DNA of 64,000 nucleotides from NCBI RefSeq assembly GCF_031179985.1, contig NZ_JAPSHJ010000003.1:95071-159070 (forward strand), written 5' to 3'. Under the pieces are notes generated by a model that was given only the letters and a program-made list of their open reading frames with translations, made no database searches and was not told the DNA's origin. The stretch's first letter is position 1. Each line of letters opens with the position of its first letter. A program made the position numbers and the translations under genes. Origin of the DNA: Arthrobacter sp. (GTDB lineage Bacteria; Actinomycetota; Actinomycetes; Actinomycetales; Micrococcaceae). Of the stretch, positions 1 to 7,879 are shown one piece after another.

Positions 1-69
1 CCCTCGCCCGGGCGTCCGGCCGGCACCGATCCCATCATTGACGACGACGAGCCCGTAGATCCGAGGTAG
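1..69 (+). CDS. 3' end of an unidentified gene (partial)
   Basis: An open frame runs from the window edge to a TAG at 67-69 and gives 22 residues ending in an acidic tail ([11 protein letters not shown]). The ribosome site of the next gene overlaps this stop, so the two are probably co-transcribed. Too little is visible to name the protein. Confidence 0.5.
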   Translation, partial: PSPGRPAGTDPIIDDDEPVDPR

Positions 70-71
70 CG

Positions 72-338
72 ATGCCTGAGAAGAAGAATCCGAGTGTTAA
101 AGATCCCAGGCTCTACGAAGAGCTTCGGCAGGAAGGCGCCTCGAAGCAAAAGGCAGCCAGGATCTCCAATGCGGCGGCCAATAACGGCCGTTCGTCCGTG
201 GGGAAAAAAGGCGGCAAAGCCGGTGACTACGACGATTGGACGGTTGCGCAGCTGAAAGCGAAGGCCAAGGAAATCGGCTTGACGGGCTACTCAAGCAAGA
301 AGAAAAGCGAGCTCATTTCAGCGCTCAGAAATTCCTGA
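72..338 (+). CDS. Rho-N/SAP-like small basic protein
   Basis: This is an 88-residue protein. The N-terminal half is rich in Lys, Ala and Gly ([20 protein letters not shown]). The C-terminal half, about residues 54-88, reads [20 protein letters not shown] and then a Lys-rich helix, which matches the Rho termination factor N-terminal (SAP-like) helix-extended-loop fold seen in small nucleic-acid-binding proteins. A GAGG ribosome site overlaps the upstream stop codon. It faces the Ku gene tail to tail. A role in DNA binding near the end-joining genes is inferred from the fold and location only; such proteins are common in Arthrobacter and poorly characterised. Confidence 0.75.
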   Translation: MPEKKNPSVKDPRLYEELRQEGASKQKAARISNAAANNGRSSVGKKGGKAGDYDDWTVAQLKAKAKEIGLTGYSSKKKSELISALRNS

Positions 339-388
339 TCGCGGCGATGGATTCCCGCGATCGGGAGTGCCTCCATCGGACCTGCGTC

Positions 389-1417
389 TCAGGCGCCCTT
401 TCGCCTGCTCTTGGTCTCCGTAGCGGTTTCGGCTTCCTGCTTCTTGGCAGGCGCCTTCCTGGCGGTGGACTTGGCCGCACCGGTGGACTTGGTCGCCGTC
501 GACTTTGCAGCGGTCGACTTGCTGGCAGCCGACTTTGTACTGCTGGACCTGGTGGCGGTGGACTTGGTCGCTGTCGCTTTTGTGTCACTCGACTTACTCG
601 CCGTGGACTTGGCAGTTTTCTCATCCCCGCTTCCGCGCTTCTTGTCCAGGCTCCGCTTGAGGGCCTCCATCAGGTCGATGACCTCGCCCTTGCCCGCTTC
701 GTCGGCCGTTACTCCAAAGGTTTCCTCGGTATCCAGCGATTCGCCCTGTTCAAGCTTGGCTTCAATGAGCTGGCGCAATTGCTCCTGGTAGTCGTCGGTG
801 AAGCGCTCCGGCTCAAAGTCGCCTGCCATGGATTCGACAAGGGCGGCCGACATTTCCCGTTCCTGCGAGGAAATCTTGATGCTGGCGTCCAGCGACGGAA
901 ACTTTGCTTCACGGACCTCGTCCGGCCAGAGCAGGGACTGGAGCATCAGCACATCGTCCCGGATGCGCAATACTCCAAGGCGGGTCTTGTCGCGGAGTGC
1001 GAACTGGACGATGGCAACCCTGTCTGTGTCCTCGAGTGCCCGCCGCAGAAGCATGTACGCCTTTGGAGATTTCGAGTCTGGCTCCAAGTAGTAGCTCTTT
1101 TCGAACATGATCGGGTCCATCTGTTCGGACGGCACAAACTCAACCACTTCGATCTCGTGGCTGTTTTCTGCCGGAATGGCTTTCATCTCGTCGCGGGTGA
1201 GAATGACTGTGCGGCCGCCCTCTTCGTAGGCCTTTTCGATGTCCGCGTAGTCAATGACCTCGCTGCACACCTCACAGCGACGCTGGTAGCGGATCCGTCC
1301 GCCGTCGGCATTGTGAACTTGGTGCAGACTGATGTCATGGTCCTCAGTGGCGCTGTATACCTTGACCGGGACGTTCACCAGTCCAAACGCGATGGCGCCT
1401 TTCCAGATGGCTCTCAT
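389..1417 (-). CDS. ku: Ku protein, non-homologous end joining
   Basis: This 342-residue protein begins MRAIWKGAIAFGLVNVPVKV, the hallmark start of bacterial Ku, which forms a homodimeric ring that loads on DNA double-strand ends and recruits LigD. The Ku core covers about residues 1-255 and includes the ISLHQVHNADGGRIRYQRRC strand. After it comes an unusually long low-complexity tail of about 85 residues built of Lys-Ser-Thr-Ala units and ending KSRRKGA. Lys-rich Ku tails bind DNA in other actinobacteria. It diverges from ligD with only 40 bp between the starts, so one short region must drive both. No good Shine-Dalgarno precedes this ATG. Confidence 0.97.
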   Translation of the reverse strand: MRAIWKGAIAFGLVNVPVKVYSATEDHDISLHQVHNADGGRIRYQRRCEVCSEVIDYADIEKAYEEGGRTVILTRDEMKAIPAENSHEIEVVEFVPSEQMDPIMFEKSYYLEPDSKSPKAYMLLRRALEDTDRVAIVQFALRDKTRLGVLRIRDDVLMLQSLLWPDEVREAKFPSLDASIKISSQEREMSAALVESMAGDFEPERFTDDYQEQLRQLIEAKLEQGESLDTEETFGVTADEAGKGEVIDLMEALKRSLDKKRGSGDEKTAKSTASKSSDTKATATKSTATRSSSTKSAASKSTAAKSTATKSTGAAKSTARKAPAKKQEAETATETKSRRKGA

Positions 1418-1457
1418 GGATCAAGTGAACATCAGACTGGGGCGGAGGTGAAGCCCT

Positions 1458-4046
1458 ATGGCCGGTAGCAGGGAACGTGTCCGGGTGGGCGGACGCGAAT
1501 TGGTGGTCACTAACCTGGACAAAGTGCTGTACCCGGAGACTGGCACCACCAAGGCGGACGTCCTGGCGTACTACGCAGCGGTGGCCCACGTCCTTATCCC
1601 TGCCGGGAAAAACAGGCCTGTCACGCGGAAACGGTGGGTCCACGGAGTAGGAACGGCGGAGGAGCCCGGCGAGGTATTTTTCCAGAAGAACCTGGAGGAG
1701 TCCGCTCCCGGCTGGATACCCCGGGCCTCCATCACGCACAAGGACCGCACAATCCAGTATCCGTTGGTCAACGATCCCGCCACCCTGACCTGGCTGGCCC
1801 AAATAGCGTCCTTGGAGATCCACGTGCCGCAGTGGCGGATTGACTCCCACGGGGATCCCCTGCCGCCGGACCGGATGGTGCTGGACCTGGACCCCGGGGA
1901 GGGTGCGGGCCTTGCTGAGTGCGTCGAAGTTGCCAAGCTCGCCCGCGTTATCCTCAGGGATGTTGGACTGGATCCGGTGCCCGTGACGAGCGGCAGCAAG
2001 GGCATCCACCTGTATGCAGGACTGGACGGCAGTCAGAGTTCCGAACAGATCTCAGCGTTTGCAAAGGAACTGGCGCGTGCTTTGGAAGCGGACCATCCGG
2101 AACTTGCCGTCAGCGACATGAAAAAAACGCTCCGCACCGGCAAGGTCCTGGTGGACTGGAGCCAAAACAACGCTGCCAAGACCACGATCGTGCCCTACTC
2201 CCTCCGCGGCCGCCACCACCCCACTGTCGCTGCGCCCAGGACATGGCGCGAGCTCACCTCGCCTTCATTACGCCAGCTCGAGTACGAGGAGGTCATGCGG
2301 CGGGTCAAGGACGGCAAGGATCCCTTTGCTCCGATTTCCGCCATAGCCGGCCACCACCAAGTAAGCAGCTCTCATGGAACCTTCACCGCCGTCGAAAGTT
2401 CCGCAGATAGCGCCGAAGGTGAAAGGGGCGAAGGCGAACGGGGTGAACACGACGGCGGAACCGCCGATCCCCGGCTCCAAAAGTACCGCTCCATGAGGGA
2501 CCCAGGCGAAACCCCCGAGCCCTTTGCCGCCGACCAGCATCGGGCTTCGGCCGACCAGGGTGGAACGCCACGGGAGATCTTCGTGATCCAGGAGCACCAC
2601 GCCAGCCGGCTGCATTTCGATTTCCGGTTGGAGCGCGACGGCGTGCTGGTTTCCTGGGCCTTGCCGAAGGGCGTGCCCACATCGAGCGATAAGAATCATC
2701 TGGCGGTCCAGACGGAGGACCATCCGATGGACTATGCGACCTTCGAGGGGACCATTCCGAAGGGGCAGTACGGTGCCGGATCCGTCACCATTTGGGATCA
2801 TGGCACGTACGAATGCGAGAAATGGATTGCCGGCAAGGAGGTCATTGTCACCCTTACCGGGTCAGAGGGCGGCAATTTGGTCGGCACGCGGAAGTTCGCC
2901 CTCATCAACACCGGAAAAGACAAGGACAGCCAGGGGCAGTGGCTGATCCACCTGATGGACCCCGGCCGCAAATCGCACCACCCCCGCAGGTCCTTCCCTG
3001 ACGAGGAGGTTGAGCCGGCTACTGATCCCCCGTCTACAGGTCGTCCTGCTCCCGCGCCAAAGGCCGATCCCCCGCCCGACGTCGACAGTCTCACCCCGAT
3101 GCTGGCCACAGCGGGTACTGTCGCTGATCTGAGTGACAGCCACTGGCGGTTTGAGCTCAAATGGGACGGCGTACGGGCACTGGTGATCGGTGGGGAAAGC
3201 AGGATCAAACTCATCAGCCGCAATGGCAACGACATGACGGCAAGCTACCCGGAGCTCGTTGTCCGGGAATGGTGGCCGCCGGGTGACTTTGTGGCGGACG
3301 GCGAGATCATCGCCGTCGGACCTTCAGGAAGACCTGACTTCGGGCTGCTGCAGTCCCGCATGAAACTCACCAAGCCTGCCGACGTCCGCAGGGCGCAAAA
3401 GGCGACGCCGGTGCGGCTGATGCTGTTCGACCTGCTGGTCCACGGCGGCGAAGACCTCCGTCGGCGCCCATGGCATGAACGGCGGGAGCGGCTGGATCGC
3501 TTCTACCACCCGTCCGACTGCCCGGTGTACCTCTCTGATGTTATTGACGACGACGTCAGACACATCCTGGAGAGCGCACGGGAACTGGGCCTGGAAGGTG
3601 TCATGGCCAAGAGATCGGGCAGCCGGTATGTCACCGGCCAGCGGAGCAAATCCTGGCTCAAGATCAAGGTGGAGCGCACCCAGGAAGTAGTGGTGGGTGG
3701 CTGGCGGCCGGGAAACGGGTCACGGAGGAACTCGATCGGTTCGCTGCTCCTTGGCATCCCTGAGGGCTCCTCGCTGCGGTACGTGGGTCGCGTCGGAAGC
3801 GGCTTCAGCACCCGCGAGCTTGAGGAGTTGCGGCAACGACTGGAGACAATCTCACGGAAAAGCTCGCCGTTCACCGAGATTCCGGCCGCCGACGCCACCG
3901 GCGCCCACTGGGTCACGCCCGGGCTGGTGGGGGAAGTGACCTATGGAGAATGGACCAGCAGCGGAAAGTTGAGGCACCCCGTCTGGCGTGGCTGGCGGCT
4001 GGACAAGGAACCCGAGGACGTGGTGATGGAGGCGGTGGCTTTCTAG
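1458..4046 (+). CDS. ligD: Multifunctional ATP-dependent DNA ligase LigD (Pol-PE-Lig)
   Basis: This 862-residue protein has the three-domain order known from mycobacterial LigD. The primase-like polymerase domain (about 1-300) shows LDLDPG with the metal-binding Asp pair. The 3'-phosphoesterase domain (about 370-500) shows HHASRLHFDFRLERDGVL. The ligase domain (about 545-855) carries the nucleotidyl-accepting Lys568 in ELKWDGVRAL. It fills, trims and seals broken ends bound by Ku. The start is set by GGAGG ten bases upstream of the ATG. An acidic/charged linker (EGERGEGERGEHDGG) joins the first two domains. All catalytic motifs look intact. Confidence 0.97.
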   Translation: MAGSRERVRVGGRELVVTNLDKVLYPETGTTKADVLAYYAAVAHVLIPAGKNRPVTRKRWVHGVGTAEEPGEVFFQKNLEESAPGWIPRASITHKDRTIQYPLVNDPATLTWLAQIASLEIHVPQWRIDSHGDPLPPDRMVLDLDPGEGAGLAECVEVAKLARVILRDVGLDPVPVTSGSKGIHLYAGLDGSQSSEQISAFAKELARALEADHPELAVSDMKKTLRTGKVLVDWSQNNAAKTTIVPYSLRGRHHPTVAAPRTWRELTSPSLRQLEYEEVMRRVKDGKDPFAPISAIAGHHQVSSSHGTFTAVESSADSAEGERGEGERGEHDGGTADPRLQKYRSMRDPGETPEPFAADQHRASADQGGTPREIFVIQEHHASRLHFDFRLERDGVLVSWALPKGVPTSSDKNHLAVQTEDHPMDYATFEGTIPKGQYGAGSVTIWDHGTYECEKWIAGKEVIVTLTGSEGGNLVGTRKFALINTGKDKDSQGQWLIHLMDPGRKSHHPRRSFPDEEVEPATDPPSTGRPAPAPKADPPPDVDSLTPMLATAGTVADLSDSHWRFELKWDGVRALVIGGESRIKLISRNGNDMTASYPELVVREWWPPGDFVADGEIIAVGPSGRPDFGLLQSRMKLTKPADVRRAQKATPVRLMLFDLLVHGGEDLRRRPWHERRERLDRFYHPSDCPVYLSDVIDDDVRHILESARELGLEGVMAKRSGSRYVTGQRSKSWLKIKVERTQEVVVGGWRPGNGSRRNSIGSLLLGIPEGSSLRYVGRVGSGFSTRELEELRQRLETISRKSSPFTEIPAADATGAHWVTPGLVGEVTYGEWTSSGKLRHPVWRGWRLDKEPEDVVMEAVAF

Positions 4047-4097
4047 CGCTGCTGAAGACGCTCAAATGGTCCTGGGATGCGCAAACGGTCGCGGGAT

Positions 4098-4149
4098 GCG
4101 CAAACGGCCTGGCGACACCGATATTTGCGTGTCGCCAGACCGTTTGCGC
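4098..4149. repeat. REP-like 21-bp inverted repeat / bidirectional hairpin
   Basis: The arms at 4098-4118 and 4129-4149 match at 20 of 21 positions around a 10-bp loop. The outer part of the arm is GCGCAAACGG. The same unit, as GGGATGCGCAAACGG, occurs once more just upstream (about 4075-4088). The element lies between the convergent ends of ligD and the small gene at 4181, so it could terminate both. The extra direct copy makes it look like a dispersed REP-type repeat rather than a simple terminator. It has no T-run. Confidence 0.6.
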
Positions 4150-4180
4150 GTCCTCAGGTTATTTCCGTGTCCCGCGGACG

Positions 4181-4441
4181 CTAGGAGGAGTGCGGCATTT
4201 GCGGCCTGCTGGTCCTGTGGATGGCAGTCACGGCCGCCCCTTGGCCCATACGCCCGTGGCCGTTGCCTCTCTCCTTGGCGTGGCGGCGCTTGCCGTTCCC
4301 GGCCGGCCACTGCGGTCCTGTGCCTGGGACCTTGGCCAGTCCGAGTGGCGCCGGTTCGGAAAGCGGTACCTTATTCATAGAGGCCACCAGGTGCTCCGCG
4401 ATGTCGGCTTTGATTTCTTGTTCAGCCTGCTGTTCAGCCAT
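4181..4441 (-). CDS. Small hypothetical protein
   Basis: This is an 86-residue protein starting MAEQQAEQEIKADIAEHLVA. A strong GGAAGGA ribosome site about 5 bases upstream favours the ATG at 4441 over one five codons earlier. The N-terminal third is a predicted amphipathic helix. The rest is basic and rich in Gly, Pro and His (NGKRRHAKERGNGHGR) with no membrane segment or Cys. I do not recognise a family. The good ribosome site is the main argument that it is real. Confidence 0.5.
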   Translation of the reverse strand: MAEQQAEQEIKADIAEHLVASMNKVPLSEPAPLGLAKVPGTGPQWPAGNGKRRHAKERGNGHGRMGQGAAVTAIHRTSRPQMPHSS

Positions 4442-4537
4442 TGCTCTTCCTTCCACGATGAAATGAAACGCACATCCAGCGTCAGACGTGCCAGAACTGC
4501 TTAGATGCTGTAGCTCTTGCTGCCAGGAATGCTGTAC

Positions 4538-4732
4538 CTACCAGCGGACTTTCTTCTCGACGGGCCCCTGTTTTCCGCTCGTGTGGGTGGGCTTGTGGTT
4601 GTGACCGATACTCTGGGACGTTGTTCCGCCCCGCGATTTACTGGCCAGCATCTCCTTCTGGGCCTCTGTCAGCTTGGACTTGATGCCCTTGGAGCGGTCC
4701 TGCTCCTTGCCGGAATCCTTTTGCTTGCTCAT
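4538..4732 (-). CDS. Small basic hypothetical protein
   Basis: This is a 64-residue, very Lys/Ser/Gln-rich protein starting MSKQKDSGKEQDRSKGIKSK and ending EKKVRW. An AAGGAG ribosome site sits 7-8 bases upstream of the ATG at 4732. A longer in-frame start exists but lacks such a site. It is probably disordered and may bind nucleic acid; no known domain is visible. It is in tandem with the small gene at 4181-4441. Confidence 0.55.
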   Translation of the reverse strand: MSKQKDSGKEQDRSKGIKSKLTEAQKEMLASKSRGGTTSQSIGHNHKPTHTSGKQGPVEKKVRW

Positions 4733-5330
4733 GGTTTGTCTCCTTCCAGGCGCCCTCGGCAGACCGTAGCCCCTTGGTACCGCGTGGACCCGGATACCCC
4801 ACGCAGGAAAAGCCCCTGGGGAGAATGGTCGATGACAGAGCATCAAGAACGGGAACGACGCGAAGGAGTGGTCTCTTCAAGCGCAGAGTTTTTGGTGGTT
4901 ACGCGGCGGTCGTACCATCGATACCTTCGATGGAAGACGACCGGCCTGGCTACTCAAAAATCAGTGTTCCCATGGCTCAACCATAAACAATAATCTGACA
5001 ACTTGTGAACCCCGGAACCGGAACCAATTCGGGACGCCCTCCTAGCCCTTGCTTTCGCCGGCTTTGACCGCAAATGGTGGACTGATGCTGTGTTTGACGG
5101 CGATTCTCAAAAAAGTTTGAACCGTTGAGGGCGAACCGGGAAAAATCCGCACCAGCATACGTCAGAAGCGGCCACAAATATGCCTGATATTTGCCTGTAA
5201 TCGATGCTTAAAAGCACGAGTTTACGGCACCGAAATCGGAAAAGCCATAGACATCGCGTAAAATTGAAGGCCTGCCCAGAGCGGGGCAGCTACAAGTCGC
5301 AAGCAAATGACCTCCACGGGAGTTGCCCAA
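4733..5330. other. Intergenic region, no gene seen
   Basis: About 600 bp without a convincing coding frame between the divergent small gene and the transporter. The stretch 5100-5270 is AT-richer than its surroundings and holds TAAAAT at 5259-5264, a possible -10 for the transporter, without a convincing -35. I see no RNA gene or riboswitch fold. Confidence 0.4.
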
Positions 5331-6911
5331 ATGCCCAATGACCGAAGCATGACCGACTCTTCAGCAGGCGCTACAACCGCCAGCGGAACCAACAACATCG
5401 CACCAACAGGTGTAAGGAAAAAGCTGATACTGCGTCGACGGCTCAAGGAGTCCGACGTCAACGTAGTGAACCAGCCGATGCTCAAAAAAGCACTCGGCGG
5501 CACCATCGTTGGAAACACCATGGAATGGTTCGACGTCGGCGTGTTCGGCTATCTGATCACCACCATGGGTCCGGTCTTCCTGCCAGAGGCCGACGCCGAA
5601 GTCCAGACACTGTTCCTGCTCGGAACCTTCGCCGCCACCTTCATTGCACGCCCGCTGGGCGGAGTTGTCTTTGGTTGGCTTGGGGACAAGATCGGCCGGC
5701 AGAAGGTACTCGCAGCAACCCTGATGCTCATGGCGGCAAGCACGTTCGCCGTGGGACTGCTGCCGGGGTATGCGCAGATCGGCATCTGGGCCGCTGCCCT
5801 TCTTGTGATCCTGAAGCTCGTGCAGGGCTTCTCCACCGGCGGCGAATACGCCGGCGCAACCACGTTCGTGAGCGAATACGCCCCGGACAAGCGCCGCGGG
5901 TTCTTCGCGAGCTTCCTGGACATGGGCAGTTACCTGGGTTTCGCCTTGGGCGCCGCATTGGTATCCGTCCTTCAACTGACTCTTGGTCAGTCCACCATGG
6001 AGGAATGGGGCTGGAGGATACCGTTCCTGGTCGCCGGACCGCTGGGTCTTATCGCTATCTACTTCCGGAACAAGATTGAGGAATCTCCTCAGTTCCAGGC
6101 CACGCTGGATGCCCAGGAATCATTGGCGCAGGATCCGGACGCCGCTACCCCGGATGCAGGCAAGGGTCCGTTCGGAATTGTGAAGGCCTACTGGCGCTCG
6201 CTCATAGTTGCCATGATCCTGGTTGCCGCCGCAAACACGGCCGGTTACGCATTGACCTCCTACATGCCCACCTACCTCACGGAGTCCAAGGGCTATGACC
6301 CCGTCCATGGGACGCTGCTGACCATTCCGGTCCTGGTGATCATGAGCCTGTGCATTCCGCTGACGGGGAAGCTGTCCGACCGCATTGGACGCCGTCCGGT
6401 GCTGTGGATCGGCGCCCTCAGCACAGTAGTCCTGGCTACCCCGGCGTTTCTGCTGATCGGAATCGGGGAAACTTGGTCGACACTCGCTGGCCTGTCCCTG
6501 ATCGCTTTCCCGGTGGCGTTCTACGTGGCCAACCTTGCCTCGGCTCTCCCGGCGCAGTTCCCCACTGCCAGCCGATATGGAGCCATGGGAATCGCGTACA
6601 ACTTCGCTGTGGCCATTTTCGGTGGGACCACGCCCTTTATCGTCGCAGCGCTCATCAAGGGCACTGGCAACGACATGATGCCGGCGTACTACCTGATGGT
6701 TACGTCGGCCGTAGGTGCGGTGGCGATCTACTTCCTGAAGGAGTCCGCCCAGCGCCCCCTGCCGGGATCCATGCCCAGCGTGGACACCGTGGCTGAAGCC
6801 AAGGAGCTGGTTGCAACTCAGGACGAAAACCCACTCATCGACCTCGATGATCTGCCGTTCGACGCTCCGACGTCAGAGCAGGAGCCGGAGAAGGTCCCGG
6901 CAGGCGTCTGA
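5331..6911 (+). CDS. MFS transporter, metabolite:H+ symporter (ProP-like)
   Basis: This protein has about 526 residues and twelve membrane segments. GNTMEWFDVGVFGYL in the first helix and WLGDKIGRQKVL in the first cytoplasmic loop are the signatures of the MHS branch of the MFS, whose best known member is the proline/glycine-betaine symporter ProP. PLGGVVFGWLGDKIGRQ and LSDRIGRRPVLW are the two half-repeat loops. The start at 5331 has GGGAG eight bases upstream; an ATG at 5307 lacks a ribosome site. The acidic C-terminal tail (ENPLIDLDDLPFDAP) is longer than usual but not the coiled coil of E. coli ProP. The likely substrate is a compatible solute; that is inference. Confidence 0.88.
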   Translation: MPNDRSMTDSSAGATTASGTNNIAPTGVRKKLILRRRLKESDVNVVNQPMLKKALGGTIVGNTMEWFDVGVFGYLITTMGPVFLPEADAEVQTLFLLGTFAATFIARPLGGVVFGWLGDKIGRQKVLAATLMLMAASTFAVGLLPGYAQIGIWAAALLVILKLVQGFSTGGEYAGATTFVSEYAPDKRRGFFASFLDMGSYLGFALGAALVSVLQLTLGQSTMEEWGWRIPFLVAGPLGLIAIYFRNKIEESPQFQATLDAQESLAQDPDAATPDAGKGPFGIVKAYWRSLIVAMILVAAANTAGYALTSYMPTYLTESKGYDPVHGTLLTIPVLVIMSLCIPLTGKLSDRIGRRPVLWIGALSTVVLATPAFLLIGIGETWSTLAGLSLIAFPVAFYVANLASALPAQFPTASRYGAMGIAYNFAVAIFGGTTPFIVAALIKGTGNDMMPAYYLMVTSAVGAVAIYFLKESAQRPLPGSMPSVDTVAEAKELVATQDENPLIDLDDLPFDAPTSEQEPEKVPAGV

Positions 6912-6940
6912 TAGCAACAGGCGTCTGATCAAAACTGATA

Positions 6941-6987
6941 GGCCCGCTCTGCGTGCTCCCGCTTGGGGGAAGCACCCAAAGCGGGCC
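6941..6987. terminator. Bidirectional terminator hairpin
   Basis: GGCCCGCT at 6941-6948 pairs with AGCGGGCC at 6980-6987, with an inner GTGCT/AGCAC stem. It sits between the ends of the convergent MFS and dehydrogenase genes. Confidence 0.7.
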
Positions 6988-7006
6988 TACTTCGTTAACC
7001 AGTGCC

Positions 7007-7777
7007 CTATCTAGCCCTTCGAGGGGGTCCCGTCGTCAGCCGCGCCGGCAATACTTGTGCCGCTGCCATCATGAACCGGTACCTCTTGGAGGGGATCCAA
7101 ACCGCCTTGCCGTGCTCACTCGCGGCCAGGCCCTCACGGACTACCCGGTCGGGGTGCAGCCACATCCACCGAGGGGCCACGGACTTGTCCATGTCCATCC
7201 GGTCGTGGAACTCAGTGTGGGTCAGGCCGGGGCAGACGGCAGTGACGGTGATGCCCTGCGGCGAATAGGCGAGGTTGGCCCAGCGGCTGAAAGCAAGAAG
7301 CCAGCCCTTGGCCGCAGAGTAGGTTCCCCGGGGAAGGAATGCGGCCACGCTGGCCACGTTGATGATCTTTCCGGAGCCGCGCTTCAGCATCGCTTTCAAG
7401 GCAGCATGGCTCAGCACCATAGGAGTCTCCACCAGCAGTTTCAGGTGTTTCTTTTCCTCCTCAATGTCATTCTCTTCAAATGACTTGAGCAGCCCGAACC
7501 CTGCGTTGTTGACGAGGATCTCCACGGGACGCGCGTCGTTGGACAAACGTTCGACGACGGCTGCCACCCCGCCGTCCTCCGTAAGATCCGCAACAATCAC
7601 CTCAGTGGAGATGCTGTACAGATTCTCAAGCTCCGCAGCGGAAGCATTCAGCCGTTCCCGGTCCCGAGCCACCAGTACGAGGTGATGTCCTTGTTCGGCC
7701 AACTGGCGGGCAAACTCCGCACCCAGGCCAGCAGTGGCGCCGGTGATCAATGCTGTTGTTCCTATTGGCATGCCCAT
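7007..7777 (-). CDS. SDR family NAD(P)-dependent oxidoreductase
   Basis: This is a 256-residue classical short-chain dehydrogenase. It has the Rossmann motif TALITGATAGLGAEFA near the N-terminus, the NNAGFG strand-stabilising motif, a catalytic Ser in INVASVAAF, and YSAAKGW as the YxxxK active-site pair. It resembles DltE/YqjQ-type reductases of broad carbonyl specificity. It faces the MFS gene and shares a terminator with it. The substrate cannot be read from the sequence. Confidence 0.9.
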   Translation of the reverse strand: MGMPIGTTALITGATAGLGAEFARQLAEQGHHLVLVARDRERLNASAAELENLYSISTEVIVADLTEDGGVAAVVERLSNDARPVEILVNNAGFGLLKSFEENDIEEEKKHLKLLVETPMVLSHAALKAMLKRGSGKIINVASVAAFLPRGTYSAAKGWLLAFSRWANLAYSPQGITVTAVCPGLTHTEFHDRMDMDKSVAPRWMWLHPDRVVREGLAASEHGKAVWIPSKRYRFMMAAAQVLPARLTTGPPRRAR

Positions 7778-7821
7778 GGTCTCAGACTAGCCGGGCGGCT
7801 TAAGTTGTGGCAGGGACAGAG

Positions 7822-7852
7822 CCGGGCCAAGGACCACTAGTCCTTGGCCCGG
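7822..7852 (-). terminator. Terminator hairpin after the siderophore operon
   Basis: The 13-bp arms CCGGGCCAAGGAC (7822-7834) and GTCCTTGGCCCGG (7840-7852) are perfectly complementary around a CACTA loop. It lies 28 bp past the stop of the last siderophore gene. There is no clear T-run. Confidence 0.7.
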
Positions 7853-7879
7853 ACGCTCGTTCCTGGATGATGCGGCTGA

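Noticed and set aside
236..1468. 410-residue open frame antisense to ku
   Set aside because: It is a high-GC shadow of the ku gene with low-complexity Leu/Gly/Arg composition; ku has clear motifs on the other strand.
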